Of a DNA stretch of 64,000 nucleotides, positions 1 through 10,675 are shown in pieces. Where the stretch lies: assembly GCA_039545355.1 (NCBI GenBank), contig BCJJ01000017.1:930559-994558 (forward strand), written 5' to 3'. Under the pieces are notes generated by a model. That model saw only the letters and a program-made list of their open reading frames with translations, was not told where the DNA came from and did not search any database. Source of the DNA: Trichosporon coremiiforme. Taxonomy: Eukaryota > Basidiomycota > Tremellomycetes > Trichosporonales > Trichosporonaceae. A program made the translations under genes and the position numbers. Numbering within the stretch: position 1 is the first letter of the stretch; each line of letters begins with the position of its first letter.

Positions 1-490
1 CCGAGATATTACTGCTGAGCTCGCTCAAGGTCGAATAAGTCGTGTCGTAGGCGCTGCCGAGCTTGTCGGCCGTCGACGAGTAAGCGCCTGAGAGCGTGTC
101 CTGAATCCTTCCGAGAGTGTCCATCGTTGCGGTTCGAACGCCTGAGAGTCAGCTAGCGCTTAGGACATGAAAGGCAGGCTCCCAAATGACCCAATACAGC
201 TGCAACTGGATAGAAGACGGAGGTAGGAGGCTGTCACACGACGTACCTTCGAACTTGTAGTTCGCATATCCCACTCCACCGGCACCGATCGCGGCGCCAT
301 ACAGCGGTACCCGGAACGCTTTCGCAACCATGCGGGGGATGGTGCCGAAGCTGATGGCGCGGACATGGAGGGCTCTTGAAGGCGTCGTAACTCGTCCCAG
401 AGCCAAGGCAGGCTGGTGATGCCGGAGGAGGACAGGTCGAGGGCTCGCTGCCATGAGTCTGGGCCGCAAGGCCGGGACCCTGCGCAGCAT
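1..490 (-). CDS. MGM1: Mgm1/OPA1-type mitochondrial dynamin GTPase, N-terminal part (runs off the window)
   Basis: Family role: dynamin-related GTPase of the inner mitochondrial membrane that drives inner-membrane fusion and cristae upkeep. Only the first 128 or so residues are here. Exon 1 is 490-247, a phase-1 intron is 246-142 (GTACGT donor, CTGACTCTCAG end), and exon 2 is 141-1 and leaves the window. The N-terminus is rich in Arg, Ala and Leu, as in a mitochondrial presequence. It is followed by a hydrophobic glycine-rich stretch ([21 protein letters not shown]) cut here to its key pattern [15 protein letters not shown], which fits the inner-membrane anchor ahead of the GTPase domain. Spliced exon 2 continues as an alanine/serine-rich helical segment. 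The GTPase domain itself lies outside, so the call rests on the leader and anchor only. It is divergently paired with the gene at 842. Confidence 0.75.
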
Positions 491-841
491 GATGTCGGTG
501 GTCCTTTGACGTGTGTCGGGTCTATTATACAGTTGATGTACGAGCTGGAATACAGTCCCCCGCCGTCCGAAAGCAGGGGTGAGTCGTAGTGGTAATCGGT
601 TGAAGGATTGAGTACGGATGAGAGATGCAGCAACCTCGCGAGAGATAGCCGGTCTGGACCGTCGAGGACGTCCTGCAAATCACTTGCCCTTCCCAGAGTC
701 GCCACCGTAAGTGTCTCGGCGCGGGTGCATATGGTCACGTGGGACAAAGTTGCGTCATGGCACCCTTCCCTCTGTTGACTTTTGACTTTCGAGGGATCGA
801 CCTCAACTTTGACCAACTCTTGCCTCGGAAAAGCAGCTGCC
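491..841. promoter_or_regulatory. Divergent promoter between MGM1 and the gene at 842
   Basis: This 351 bp gap separates two outward-facing start codons, so it should hold both promoters. One perfect CACGTG E-box lies at 736-741. No clear TATA box is seen in either direction; ATTATAC near 534 is a weak candidate. No gene is seen in the gap. The reading frame that covers it on the minus strand is an open frame without ATG support. Confidence 0.5.
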
Positions 842-1684
842 ATGTCGCGTCTCGCCTCGCTGCAGTCCACGCCATCAAAGCGCTCGTCGCCTTCGCCTTC
901 GCCGTCACCGGCTCAGTCACCTTTGCGCCCGACAGAGACGACACACCATCGCATGCTGAAGATGGTTCTTGCCGAGGTTCGGAACGTCCTCAGCACATGG
1001 GACGACATTGTCACTCATGACGGGCTGAAGGCGGGCAAGTCATGTATTGATGAGGCGACTGAGATGGAGTGAGTTGTACTCTTTCCCCGGTGCCCATGCG
1101 CTAACGAACAGCAACATTTTATTGAACCCCGAAGGTCCAGAGCGAACACCAGTTGGACCGCATCTGGAGAGGCTGATGGAAGCGCGGGAGTCACTGCAAG
1201 CTGTACTTGCCAAGCTTGTGAGCTAGCAGGCTGTTGTGTTCAGCTAACAGTTAGGAGCGGCTTTTGGTGAAACTAAACGGTTTGGCGGACCAGGCCGACC
1301 GACTGTTCTTCGAGGCGTGCAAGACTCAGAAGTATAACTTCGTGCTAAGCGATCCGCTGTGGCTTTCGTGGACTTTTGAGGATTTCGGTAAGCTCGCCTG
1401 CGATGGTTCTGCAGAAAGTTGACCTCTCAGTGAACTCTTTGTCGGAGCTGGTCTCTGTTCACAACCGGCATCTGGTGGAGATGGACGGTCTGGCTGCGAC
1501 ATTGATGGATTCGTCAACGAAGTTCGAGGATGCGCGCTCTGCAATTGAGCGGTGGCGCGATTTGGGTCGGGGTGGCGAGCGCTGGGAAGCTGCGCGCGAA
1601 TGGGAGGAGGTGACTCAGCTCGAACTGGCGGGGCCGAATCCAAAGGTGGAGCAAGAAACGCCTAAGCGACGCGGCAAGCGATGA
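842..1684 (+). CDS. Unrecognised helical protein, 239 aa, four exons
   Basis: I do not recognise this protein. Exons are 842-1068, 1112-1217, 1255-1387 and 1431-1684; all junctions keep frame and total 239 residues. The second junction uses TTAG at 1251-1254. The third intron must run to the CTCTCAG acceptor at 1430, because the nearer CTGCAG acceptor would create an immediate stop. The N-terminus (about 30 residues) is Ser/Pro-rich and basic. The rest is predicted to be helical, with heptad-like Leu spacing (MLKMVLAEVRNVLSTWDD, then LERLLVKLNGLADQADRLF). The C-terminus ends in a basic tail (KRRGKR). No enzymatic motif is visible. It could be a small coiled-coil subunit of a larger complex. 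The start is the first ATG of the frame, with CC before it. Confidence 0.65.
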
Positions 1685-2296
1685 GCACAACACCCTTCTG
1701 CGCTCCCTGGATCTGGACCAGAGAAAGGGATCACCACTGTTCCTGCAGGTCGGCTTGCGGGTGAGCATGCATAATGCGTGTACGACGATTGGACGTAGCG
1801 AGCGCATGGGCGTGGACGGGACGCTCGGACACCGACGGAAGTGGGGGAAATATCAGCAGTGGTGCGGGGAAGACACAGGGCGACGCTTCTGGCTGGGACG
1901 TGAGGGGCGAGCTTCGTCTCGGACGACATGATTCACCTTTCGTCGTTCAAGTTCACGCTTCCGGATACGACCATGTCCGACGGGTGCGAGATGCGGGGCT
2001 CACTACGCCCCCGCGCCATGCAATAAAAGGGCGACGTATTTCGCGACGCACACCAGGTTTCGAATCTGAAGATCGACGCATCACCTTTTAAGTCACCCAC
2101 ACGTGTTGTTGTTCTACTCTTCACCGCCTCATCGCGTTTATCGACGTCGACATTCTCAGCTTTTAGCAATCCAGATACGGCTACCCGACCATCATCGCGC
2201 TTCCGAGCCTTTTCAACGTCATTGGCAACGCAGCTCCGGGTTGCTCTCCGCGAGAGTTCTCACACGACTTCGCCGCGCGGCTCATCCCCTGTCACC
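1685..2296. other. Intergenic, no gene seen
   Basis: This 612 bp stretch holds the 3' flank of the preceding gene and the promoter of the next one. A CACGTG-type site lies within ACACGTGT near 2100. Open frames here start at non-ATG codons or lack coding flavour. Confidence 0.4.
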
Positions 2297-3093
2297 ATGG
2301 GGAAATTTCACAGCCGCGTCGGCGACGACCCGCATCCACACACTCACCACACGATGACTGAATGTCTGTCGGAACGCAAGCAGAGTGTGAGTCCAGCTTC
2401 TGCTGACCTACGAACAAAGCTGATGAATAGGGAGTTGTTGCGGTAATGCGCTGGTTCGCGCGCGTGCTGCACAAGATCGCGATATCAGCGAAGCTCGCGC
2501 GCACCCCGACAGTGGCGACGTACCCTCGCCCACGACGGCGGCACATTGTATCGGGTGGAACGCTGGACACGGTGGACACGATCGACGACATGCGGCACGT
2601 TATTGCCACCCTGGGCGGATGGGAGCGGCACGAGTCGGACTACAGCTACGCCTCGACCGAGGCTTCTATCGGCACCGCAGCTGCGACCGACGTGAGCCAG
2701 GCGACGGCAAGCGGGAGCGAGTACCGCGACAGCAGCTTCAGTGCTAGCGCGACGACGCTGTCAATTCGCGTCGCTGCGCGCGGAACAAGAACACGGCCAG
2801 GCATCCTGAACTGGAACGGATCTGGAAAGGGCAAGGAGAGGGCGCGCGAGGTGTCGATGTGCTCTTTCTCCGAGCTCGAGGACACGCAGGAGGTTCTGGA
2901 GGACCAGCCCGCACCGCCACCGCGAGGCGTGGAACGACGACACGATGACCGGCGACACGCTATTTACGATGTCCACGATGTGCACGATGACTCCACGACC
3001 GACTCGAGCAAGGACACGGAAATCGCGGCCATCATTCTCAGCCGCTCGTTCGGATACAGTCTGCGCCGCGCGCCCACGAACCAGACGATCTGA
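2297..3093 (+). CDS. Unrecognised basic, low-complexity protein, 250 aa
   Basis: I do not recognise this protein. Exon 1 is 2297-2386 (30 codons), the intron is 2387-2430 (GTGAGT donor, GCTGATGAATAG end), and exon 2 is 2431-3093. The chosen ATG sits in a good context (CACCATGG). The protein is rich in Arg, Ser, Thr and Asp, with a run alternating His, Asp and Val (VHDVHDD near residue 215). A short hydrophobic and basic segment follows the intron (MRWFARVLHKIAISAKL). No domain, signal peptide or catalytic motif is clear. The ORF is long enough, and the splice joins cleanly enough, to make a real gene likely, but coding support is moderate. It converges on the oxidoreductase gene, whose stop lies 201 bp away. 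Confidence 0.55.
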
Positions 3094-3294
3094 TCGACGA
3101 TCGACGACTGCCTCCGCCATCACCCGAATCCCTTGCCAATAGACGTGTTGTACGATACTTCCCCTCCCCCACTAGACAGCACCCCCTACCACAGAATAGT
3201 GTATACCCCGCACCTGTCCATTACCTCTCCCCCGCCACCTACAGCCAGATTGTATGATTGTACATGCAAGACCACAGTGTATAACGTATATTCT

Positions 3295-5051
3295 CTACCA
3301 GTCCTTCCCCCACCAGCGCTTCAGCCAGTTCACCGGCCCTCCGGCGCAGATGGTCTGCCACAGCGTCTCAGTCGCAAGGCCCTTGAACCAGTCGAGCTCC
3401 ATATCCGGCTCTTCTCCTCTCCCCATCCGTGCCATCTGCCACTCATGCCACGTCGTGCCAATACCGGCTCCGACGAGCTTGACCCCCGAGCCCTTGCTGG
3501 CCAGTTCGATGGCCTCGTTCTCGCCACATGTGCAGTCGGGATCGTCGAGACTGACAAAACTCGCCGTCGAGGAACTAGAGGGACAGGCGGAGCTGTGGCT
3601 CGCCCACCGGCGCACGGGCCGCGATGGTCGCGGTGCGAAGATCTGCGCGTTCAATAGCCGCCTCGCCGCCTCGGCGTGCGGAATGTCGTATGCTATACGT
3701 GCCTTTGAGGCGTCCAGCTCCCGGTTCAGGAGCACTCGGCGCGGCAGGTCGGGCACGACGGCCGCTGGCCGGCCGATGCCCGCGACGTGGCAGGCCCTAT
3801 TCCGCAACGAGCTTGCTATCAGTTCGCGGTCGTGCAGGCCACCCGTCAGCATGATGGCGGGGCCGTACGGCGGCGGAGGCAGTGTTGGGAGCAGCGCGGC
3901 CGTGAAGTGCGCGAAGAGCGATTGTCGCGGCGAAGGGTCCGTTGGCGACATTGACGAGGCAGTGAACACTGGTGTCAGAAGGGGGGCTGAGACAGGAAAG
4001 GCTTACTTGGGTTCGTGTAGGTGCCGCCAGAGATTTCCAGAAGGTCGACGAGACGCCACGACACGATCTCTCTGATGATCTCGGCTGACGTGTTCTCGTC
4101 TAGCCCGCCTGCGATGAAGTCGGAGCAGTTGATCTTGAGCGCCTTCACGAAGCGGGGTGCCGTGACTGCGTGAATGCCCGTGAAGATTATCCACATTAGG
4201 TGCAGTCTCAGGGGGATGTGGTCGGGCACTCCGGGCAACGCATGGGGGTGCGGGTTCGTCTGTGATCAGTTACCACGATCCTGTCCTCGACTCACCAATG
4301 GTGACAAGTACTGCGCGAGCAGGTAACCATGGGCCGCGTGGAGTTGGACGCCTCCCCACCCCGCCTCCTCCATGCATGCTGCTGCGTCGACGAACCGGCC
4401 CGCAATGTCCAGCCACTCGGCCAGGTCCGTCACGGCGCGAGATGGGACCGGCCACAGCGTCCGCGCCATGGCCCACGCGATCGGCCCAGACCCCAGATCC
4501 GGCCGCGCGCTCACCGGGGCAATAGACGGAACCCACGGGGCTCTGCACATGGAGAACGTCGGCGAGGACTGCATCCCGGCGTGGTTCAGCTGCACGAGCG
4601 TCAGTGGCGCGTCGGGGCCCGCGCAATGTGGCGGGATAATGGACTCGTGCAGCTCATGGAAGCGCGGGACGGTATGCGGGTCGTCGTTGAAGCGAAGGTC
4701 GAATGGAGTGCCAGACTGGCTAGCGTCCACTTGGACGTTACCTGTTGGTCAGTAGACGCCAACGTCAGCAACCCACCCGTCAGAATTACGCCCCATCCAC
4801 CCTTGCCCCATCGACTGTAGAGTTTCCGATGGCGCCGTCCTGGCAGTCCACCTGGGATGCCCTCCTCCATCGCCGCCTTTGCATCAGCATTGTTCAAGGA
4901 CCAGTTACAGAAAGAGATCGCACCTCACGCGACTACCACTCACCTTAGCGAGGCGGTTCGGAATAGTGACCCCATTAGGGAGAGTCACGGGTGACGACAG
5001 GAGGTCAATGTCGTCGTCAGGGAAGTCGTCGACTGAGTCCCTCATGATCAT
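3295..5051 (-). CDS. Old yellow enzyme family NADH:flavin oxidoreductase, 526 aa
   Basis: FMN-dependent oxidoreductase of the OYE/NADH:flavin oxidoreductase class; such enzymes use NAD(P)H to reduce activated C=C bonds, but the substrate here is unknown. Exons are 5051-4944, 4876-4777, 4741-4296, 4259-4007 and 3968-3295, all in frame. The beta-barrel start is seen in SSPVTLPNGVTIPNRLAK, and GGWGVILTGNVQVD forms across intron 2. The HAAHGYLLAQ active-site block lies near residue 205, and phosphate-binding elements are LTGGL and HVAGIGRP in the last exon. The usual TNxRxDxYGGS segment after that block is replaced by an unrelated proline-rich stretch of similar length (see findings). A second in-frame ATG at 5045 is equally possible. 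No targeting signal is obvious. Confidence 0.85.
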
Positions 5052-5677
5052 CGTAAGGCTCTAAAACAGTGATATTGTAGGGATGAGCGGCGCGGAGAGG
5101 GATGGAGTGGAAGACGAGGACGGGCCCACTGAACTTGGGGACACGACCTCGCGCTCCACGACCGGTTGGCGCTACCCGGGAAGGGATGGAAAACGGGTTG
5201 TGGAAGCCGAAACGTCGCCCTTTACAGAGGTCGCTGACGAAGGCTTTGGAAAGGAGATGTGAGGCCCAATCAAGAGGGCGGACCGGGCGGCAGCGTCGGG
5301 GCGCACAGACGACGGCGGCTTAGAGAGCGCAGAGGACGACGACGCACAAGACGATCCAGGCAGATGCAATAACAATAATAGACGCGTCTTCCAGCCCATT
5401 CATTGGCCTAGCCATGCTTCATTAAGGAACAATCGTTACCTAATCGCACGTGACATCCCGCCCAGGTACTTAAGCTCAAGCGGGGCCCTCGCAATGACCA
5501 CCACTTGCCCACGGACGCACGGACCGTCAGCCAGAGCCATCACCTGACCCTTGTTCCACCCACCCACTTAGCCACGTGCACCCGCGCGTCGAGGCTCCCT
5601 TGTTGTCATTTGCCTCCCACCATCACCTTCCCTCGACCTCGAACACTCTCACCATCCGCACGACCCGCGCATCCAAC
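5052..5677. promoter_or_regulatory. Divergent promoter between the OYE-type gene and TAF1
   Basis: The two starts face away from each other across 626 bp. Two perfect CACGTG E-boxes lie at 5447-5452 and 5573-5578; the first is followed by A (CACGTGA), the form bound by several fungal bHLH factors. The stretch from about 5500 to 5677 is pyrimidine-rich and probably is the TAF1 5' leader. No coding sequence is seen. Confidence 0.5.
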
Positions 5678-8600
5678 ATGTCCGAAGGCGACGACGACGT
5701 TCTCGGATCGGCCTTCGGTCTCGGCAGCGTCCTCGCCGATGTCGGTGTCGACGCTAACGCCCTCTCGGCCTTCCTTGAGAAGACGGAGGGCAAGCGCTCG
5801 CGCGACATTGAGCAGGCGCTCGAGGAAGAGGGCCAGTACATGGACGACGTCAGCAACGATGGGCTCCCCGAGGAAACCGAGGAGGACAAACAGGCTCGAC
5901 GAAGAGAGCAGGCTGCGATCAAGGCCGAGGAAGAACGATGGGCTCGCCGCGCCGCGAACGACCTCAAGGCTATGCCGACGGACGCTGACAAACGGCGGCG
6001 ACAAAAGCGCGAGGAGACCGAGAAGGACCGAGTGATGACTGTCTGGCCGGATTATAAGCCAGGCACAATGCTTAAGATGAGCGAGGTCTTCTACGAGACG
6101 CCAGCTGCTGCTCAGTCACGGCGCGCAGGCATCCTCAAGAAGAAGCGAAGGCTACTTGAGGGACCGCCGAAGGAAGAACGTGAGTCTGGATCTTACTGCC
6201 GTAACTGACGGTCCAGATGCCATCACTGTGGACCAGCCTAAGAAGACTAGCTCTAAGGTCTCCTTCCTTCTTCCCAACCTGCCGTCGCTGCCTGGCTCGG
6301 ACCAGACGAAGTCGAGCTATCTTGCTCCCGTCGGCGAGTGGTTTGACCCCGACTGGATCAAGGACGCCAGAGAAATCCGGAGAGAAGAGATGACTCGCCC
6401 CCCTCCCGGAATAGATCTCGACGGAGGTGACGGAAAGATTCTAGATTTGGCGGACTGGGAAAGCGACATCATCATGTGCTCTTTGTGAGTTGGTACGGCC
6501 GACAACGCAACTGACGCCAGGGACCCGGATCATCAGCCTAAGCGCGTGCATGAACCGGACCAGCTTCGCAACACTCACATCGACTCGGCTGATTGGCTGC
6601 GAGAAGTTGTCTGGGACGCGCGGTTGGCGACTCCGGACCTTGTGGAAGACCATGAAGATGAGGAGGAAGCTGAGACGCAAGAGACGAAGAAGACTGAGAG
6701 TACAGAGGCCGTCTCGAAGCTCGACAAGTTCAACATCGGTAACGACCATCTGTACGAGCACACCAGGGCTTCTCGTTACCGCATTCGCCAGACGTTCGGT
6801 GCAATCGAGGTCTTCCATTCGATCCCTGCCCAGATCTTGCAAATGCCGTTCTACAAGACGACACTGAACAAGAACGAGGCTCGAACATGGCACCGCACTC
6901 CGCTGCAGTTCCCGAACAACGTTTGGCTGTCTTTCGCGAAGCTCAAGCCGAATCCTAACAAGAGCAAGGGCAAGTTCGTGGCGGACCCTGCGGAACGCTT
7001 CAAGACGACCAAGGATCTCTCCGTCACTGAAAAGTGCCCATACGCGCTGCTGGAGTTCTCCGAGGAATGCCCTCCAATTATGAGTGGGTACGGCATGGGC
7101 ACGACGATTGTCAACTACTACCGCAAGAAGGACGACAAGGACGAGCACGTACCGAAGCTCGAGCTTGGCCAGCCCTCGATTCTCAATGTCGGAGACGCCG
7201 AGCCGTTCCTTCTCGGATATGTCGACCCCGGCAAGGTCACTCAGGTCATTCACAACAACCTCATTCGAGCCCCGATCTTCAAGCACCAGCCTGAAAACAC
7301 CGACTTCTTGGTCATTCGTCAGACTATCAATGGCCATGCGACGTACTACATCCGCGAAATCAACCACCTGTTCACGGTTGGCCAGACGGTCCCGAACATG
7401 TCAGAGGTCCCGGGTCCGCACGCCCGTAAGAACACGACGACAGCCAAGCACCGCCTGATGATCGTGGCGTGGATCCTGATCAAGAAGAACAAAGAGCTCG
7501 AGAAGCAGCGTGTCAAGCTTGCGCGACTGCTCAAGTACTTCCCCGACCAGACGGAGCTCCAGATGCGTCAGCGTCTGAAGATCAAGGGCAACGAGTTCCT
7601 CGAGTACGACCACGACTCCAAGTTCCACTCTGGCTACTGGAAGCTGAATCCGAAGTACGACTTCCCGAAGGAGAAGAAGGACGTACTCCGCATGGTCACG
7701 CCGGAATATGCTTCGCTGTACGAAGCTATGCAGGTCGGAGCCCAGCATCTCCGTGACGCCGGTTACACGAAGACGGCCGACGGCAACGCGGAGGACGAGT
7801 TCGGTGACAAGGGAGAGGAGGGTCTGGACGTCGAGCAGCGGCTCGCTGTCTGGGCGACCACCCTGAACTACAAGCGAGCTGAGGCGCAGAAAGCCTGGCT
7901 TCAGGTTCACGGCGACGGTGACCCGACTGGCCGCGGTGAAGGCTTCAGTTTCCTCAAGACGAACATGAAGAACTATTTCCTGCGAAAGGGCGAGACGGAG
8001 GAGGGTCGTCGGCTGGAGGCTGAAGCCAAGGCAGGCGGCGGTCCTGTCAAGATCTCGAACGCCGAGCAGAGCCGCATCTACGAAGAGGAGAAGCGTAAGG
8101 TGTGGGACCTGCAATGGCAGGCGCTCAGCAACCCCAAGGCGCCGTCGCTCACGCAGGAGGACGAGCACCGTTCCTCGGTCACCGAGCCGGCTCCTGCTGG
8201 TTTAGCGCCCCGCTTCGCCAAAGAGCCCCCGAGACAGTTCTCTCGCGCTGGCTCGCTCGCTGCGCCCGCGTTTGACTCGCCAATGGAGGACATGCGCTCT
8301 CCGTCTGCGATGAGTTTCGACGGTGAATCGCAGTTCACTGGCAACGACCGTGCCGCCGCCAAGGTGCTCCGCATCAACCGTGTCGTCAAGGGCAAGCGCA
8401 CCGTCGAGATTGTCCGCGACCCGCAGGTCATCACGTCGTACCTCCGACGTGTTGAAGAGCGCAAGCTGGCGCAGTACACGGACGAGCTGGACAACCTGAA
8501 GCCGACGGGCAACATGGAGGAGGACGAGCTGAAGATCCAGGCGCTGCGACAGGAGGTCATCCGTCTGAAGAAGAACCAGCAGCGCCGACAGCAGCGCAAG

Positions 8601-8861
8601 AAGTACGCGGGCAAGGGCGAGCTGCCCGACGTTGGCGAGGGCGAGGGCAAGCGTCGCTGTGGTGCGTGCGGAGCGTACGGCCACACCAAGGCGAACCGCA
8701 ACTGTCCCAAGTTCAACCAGAACGTGGCACCGAGCCCGAGCACGACGACACCGGTCAACCCGACGCCGTTCGGCTACGGCATGATGGACGCGCCAGTACA
8801 GCCTACGGAGCAGGCCGCCCCAGCCCCGATGAAGATCAAGCTTGCGCTCGGAGGCCGCTGA
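5678..8861 (+). CDS. TAF1: TFIID subunit TAF1, 1036 aa
   Basis: Largest subunit of general transcription factor TFIID, which scaffolds TBP and other TAFs at core promoters in the nucleus. Exons are 5678-6179, 6217-6484 and 6521-8861. Residues 1-160 are acidic and charged. The conserved TAF1 central domain (DUF3591) spans roughly residues 260-720, recognisable by HTRASRYRIRQTFGAIEVFH near 335 and by LARLLKYFPDQTELQMRQRL near 585. A charged coiled-coil segment follows, then a CCHC zinc knuckle (CGACGAYGHTKANRNC, about 969-984). The C-terminus ends shortly after, with no bromodomain, as is usual for fungal TAF1. The ATG sits behind a CT-rich leader. The 3' end faces a 2.8 kb gap. Confidence 0.93.
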
Positions 8862-9191
8862 TGACGAATATACCCGGCATATCATTTCTCTGTATACCGC
8901 ACGCACGTAATGTTGCGTATCATCCTGTAGTACCACATGCACTTTTGTATCAAGCGAGTGGCGCGGAGGGGGGTTACGAGTGAGTCCAGTGTGGAACTCG
9001 AGCGCTCCGTCACAGCATGCAGCTGGAGCGAGCCTGACTTGCACGACGAGATGCAATCGACGTGCCACCGTGGTCGGACCATGCTCAGCAGCCCAACGAG
9101 CCGGCGGCTCTTGATCGCCCGAGATCTAGCACGAAGCTCAACTCGGCCGCGAGATGATTCATGTTCTTGTGCTTAATCGTGCGCATGAGCA

Positions 9192-9232
9192 ACCATAAGT
9201 TAGCGTGAGTAATCGTGAGTTATCGTAAGTAC
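9192..9232. repeat. Imperfect 10-bp tandem repeat
   Basis: About four units resembling GTGAGTAATC / GTGAGTTATC / GTAAGTACGA follow one another. Each unit contains a GTRAGT core like a 5' splice site, but no exon context is seen. It is probably a simple tandem expansion. Confidence 0.4.
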
Positions 9233-9655
9233 GATCGGGCGGTGGGTTCAGCCGTTCTACCTTGCCTGGGTGGCCACTGGGTGGCGACAAGGATGGCAGA
9301 GACGACTTTGCTGAGTGGCAAATGATGCGAAGACACGGTCATAGAAGTGGGGCAGGGGATGTACGACGACAGTCCGACATTGGAGTCTGTCAGATGCACC
9401 CAGGTGCGATCTGGTTTACGTCCCGGTGCGCCGCGGCGTGCCGAGATTGAACTCTGTCGACTGCCGATTACACCGATTGCGCTCCCTGTCGATTGCAATG
9501 TTCGTCGCAAGTCGAACCCACCGACCCATTAACCCATCGCAATCGCCGGGGTACGTACACCCTCCATCTATCATGCGAGCCATATCCGCAGCATCTGAGG
9601 ACCCAGACCCCCCGTTACCATCCATGTCTGTGCGTCCCACTCGTGGAACACAACG

Positions 9656-9700
9656 AACACAAACAAACAAACAAACAATCAGAGAAACAAACATCAACAA
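9656..9700. repeat. AAAC microsatellite
   Basis: Repeated CAAA/AAAC units interrupted near the middle (ATCAGAGAAAC). There are no neighbouring ORFs, terminal repeats or target duplications, so nothing ties it to a retroelement tail. Confidence 0.6.
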
Positions 9701-10064
9701 ACACGAGACCCCACTCAAACTCAGCTGACCCGGCTGACACAATCCAACACAACCTACGCCACCGACATCAGTGATCCTCCGTGTCATCCGTATCTGGCCG
9801 AGCAAGACGGACGCGAGAGGGGAATGCGAGTACGCGTCCGCGTCGGCTGACTCAACCTGACCGCGGACCGGGTATCGATTCATGCTCAATCCCAATCACC
9901 TGATTGCGAGAGCCCCACATCGCTCAACATTCCGAACACACCCGCATACCTCGAGCAACGCGTTGGCCATCTCGTTATACATTCCGTCCCCCGTTCCAGT
10001 CTGGCCTACGTCGTGCCCTACGCCTAGATGGTGCCCTACACCTTTCGCGCCATCGCAATGTCTC

Positions 10065-10104
10065 GATCCTCTTGTTCCTCTTGTTCCTCCCGTTCCTCTC
10101 GTTC
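10065..10104. repeat. 9-bp pyrimidine repeat
   Basis: Tandem copies of TTGTTCCTC and close variants, about four units. It lies within the convergent gap. The strand bias is strongly pyrimidine on the plus strand. Confidence 0.6.
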
Positions 10105-10388
10105 CTTGCTTTCTCATGTCTCATGTAGGCCGTGTTTGGACCGACCTGGAACACAGGGCGACGCGGGGAAGAGGGGAAGAGGGCTAATACGGGGGTTAGC
10201 ATGAGGGGCTAACATGAGGGCCCCGGGGGCGTGGGAGCGTTACATGCTGTTCCTCCCCATCACATGCTCCAGTCCGCGCCTTTTCGGTGGTCGCGCCTCT
10301 TCGCCTGGTCGCGCCCGGTCGCGCCTGCTCGGTGCTCCCCCGACCGGATCCCCAGATCCACTATCAGATACGAGGTCGAGGCACGCCC

Positions 10389-10414
10389 CAGCCGGCCAGC
10401 CGGCCAGCCGGCCC
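10389..10414. repeat. CAGCCGGC tandem repeat
   Basis: Three contiguous 8-bp units of CAGCCGGC. Each unit includes the palindrome GCCGGC. Confidence 0.6.
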
Positions 10415-10642
10415 AGGCCCCCAGTGAGCATCGGGCCCATACCTCGGTCCGCTCATGAACCATGCGTGACATGCTTACATTGCCTTCGCGTTCCGGCGCC
10501 TGAGCATGGCATGGCAAGCTTTAAGCCTTCACACGCTAGTTGGTCTGCGTGCCCTGCGAGACGTGCACGGTCTGCAGCATGGCAGGGTCTGTAGGGTCTG
10601 TATGGCGATGCAGTCAGTGTTCAGTTGCGTCGCGACGCGCAC

Positions 10643-10675
10643 GCAAGTTGCAAGTTGCAAGTTGCAAGTTGCAAG
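10643..10675. repeat. GCAAGTT heptamer repeat
   Basis: Four perfect copies of GCAAGTT plus a partial fifth (GCAAG). The 7-bp period does not keep a single codon frame, but no coding context is present anyway. Confidence 0.75.

Noticed and set aside
9192..9232. Cluster of GTGAGT/GTAAGT as splice donors of a hidden gene
   Set aside because: The spacing is a regular 10 bp and no coding exon lies upstream, so a tandem repeat explains it.
9656..9700. AAAC repeat as the tail of a retroelement
   Set aside because: No reverse transcriptase, target duplication or other element part is near.
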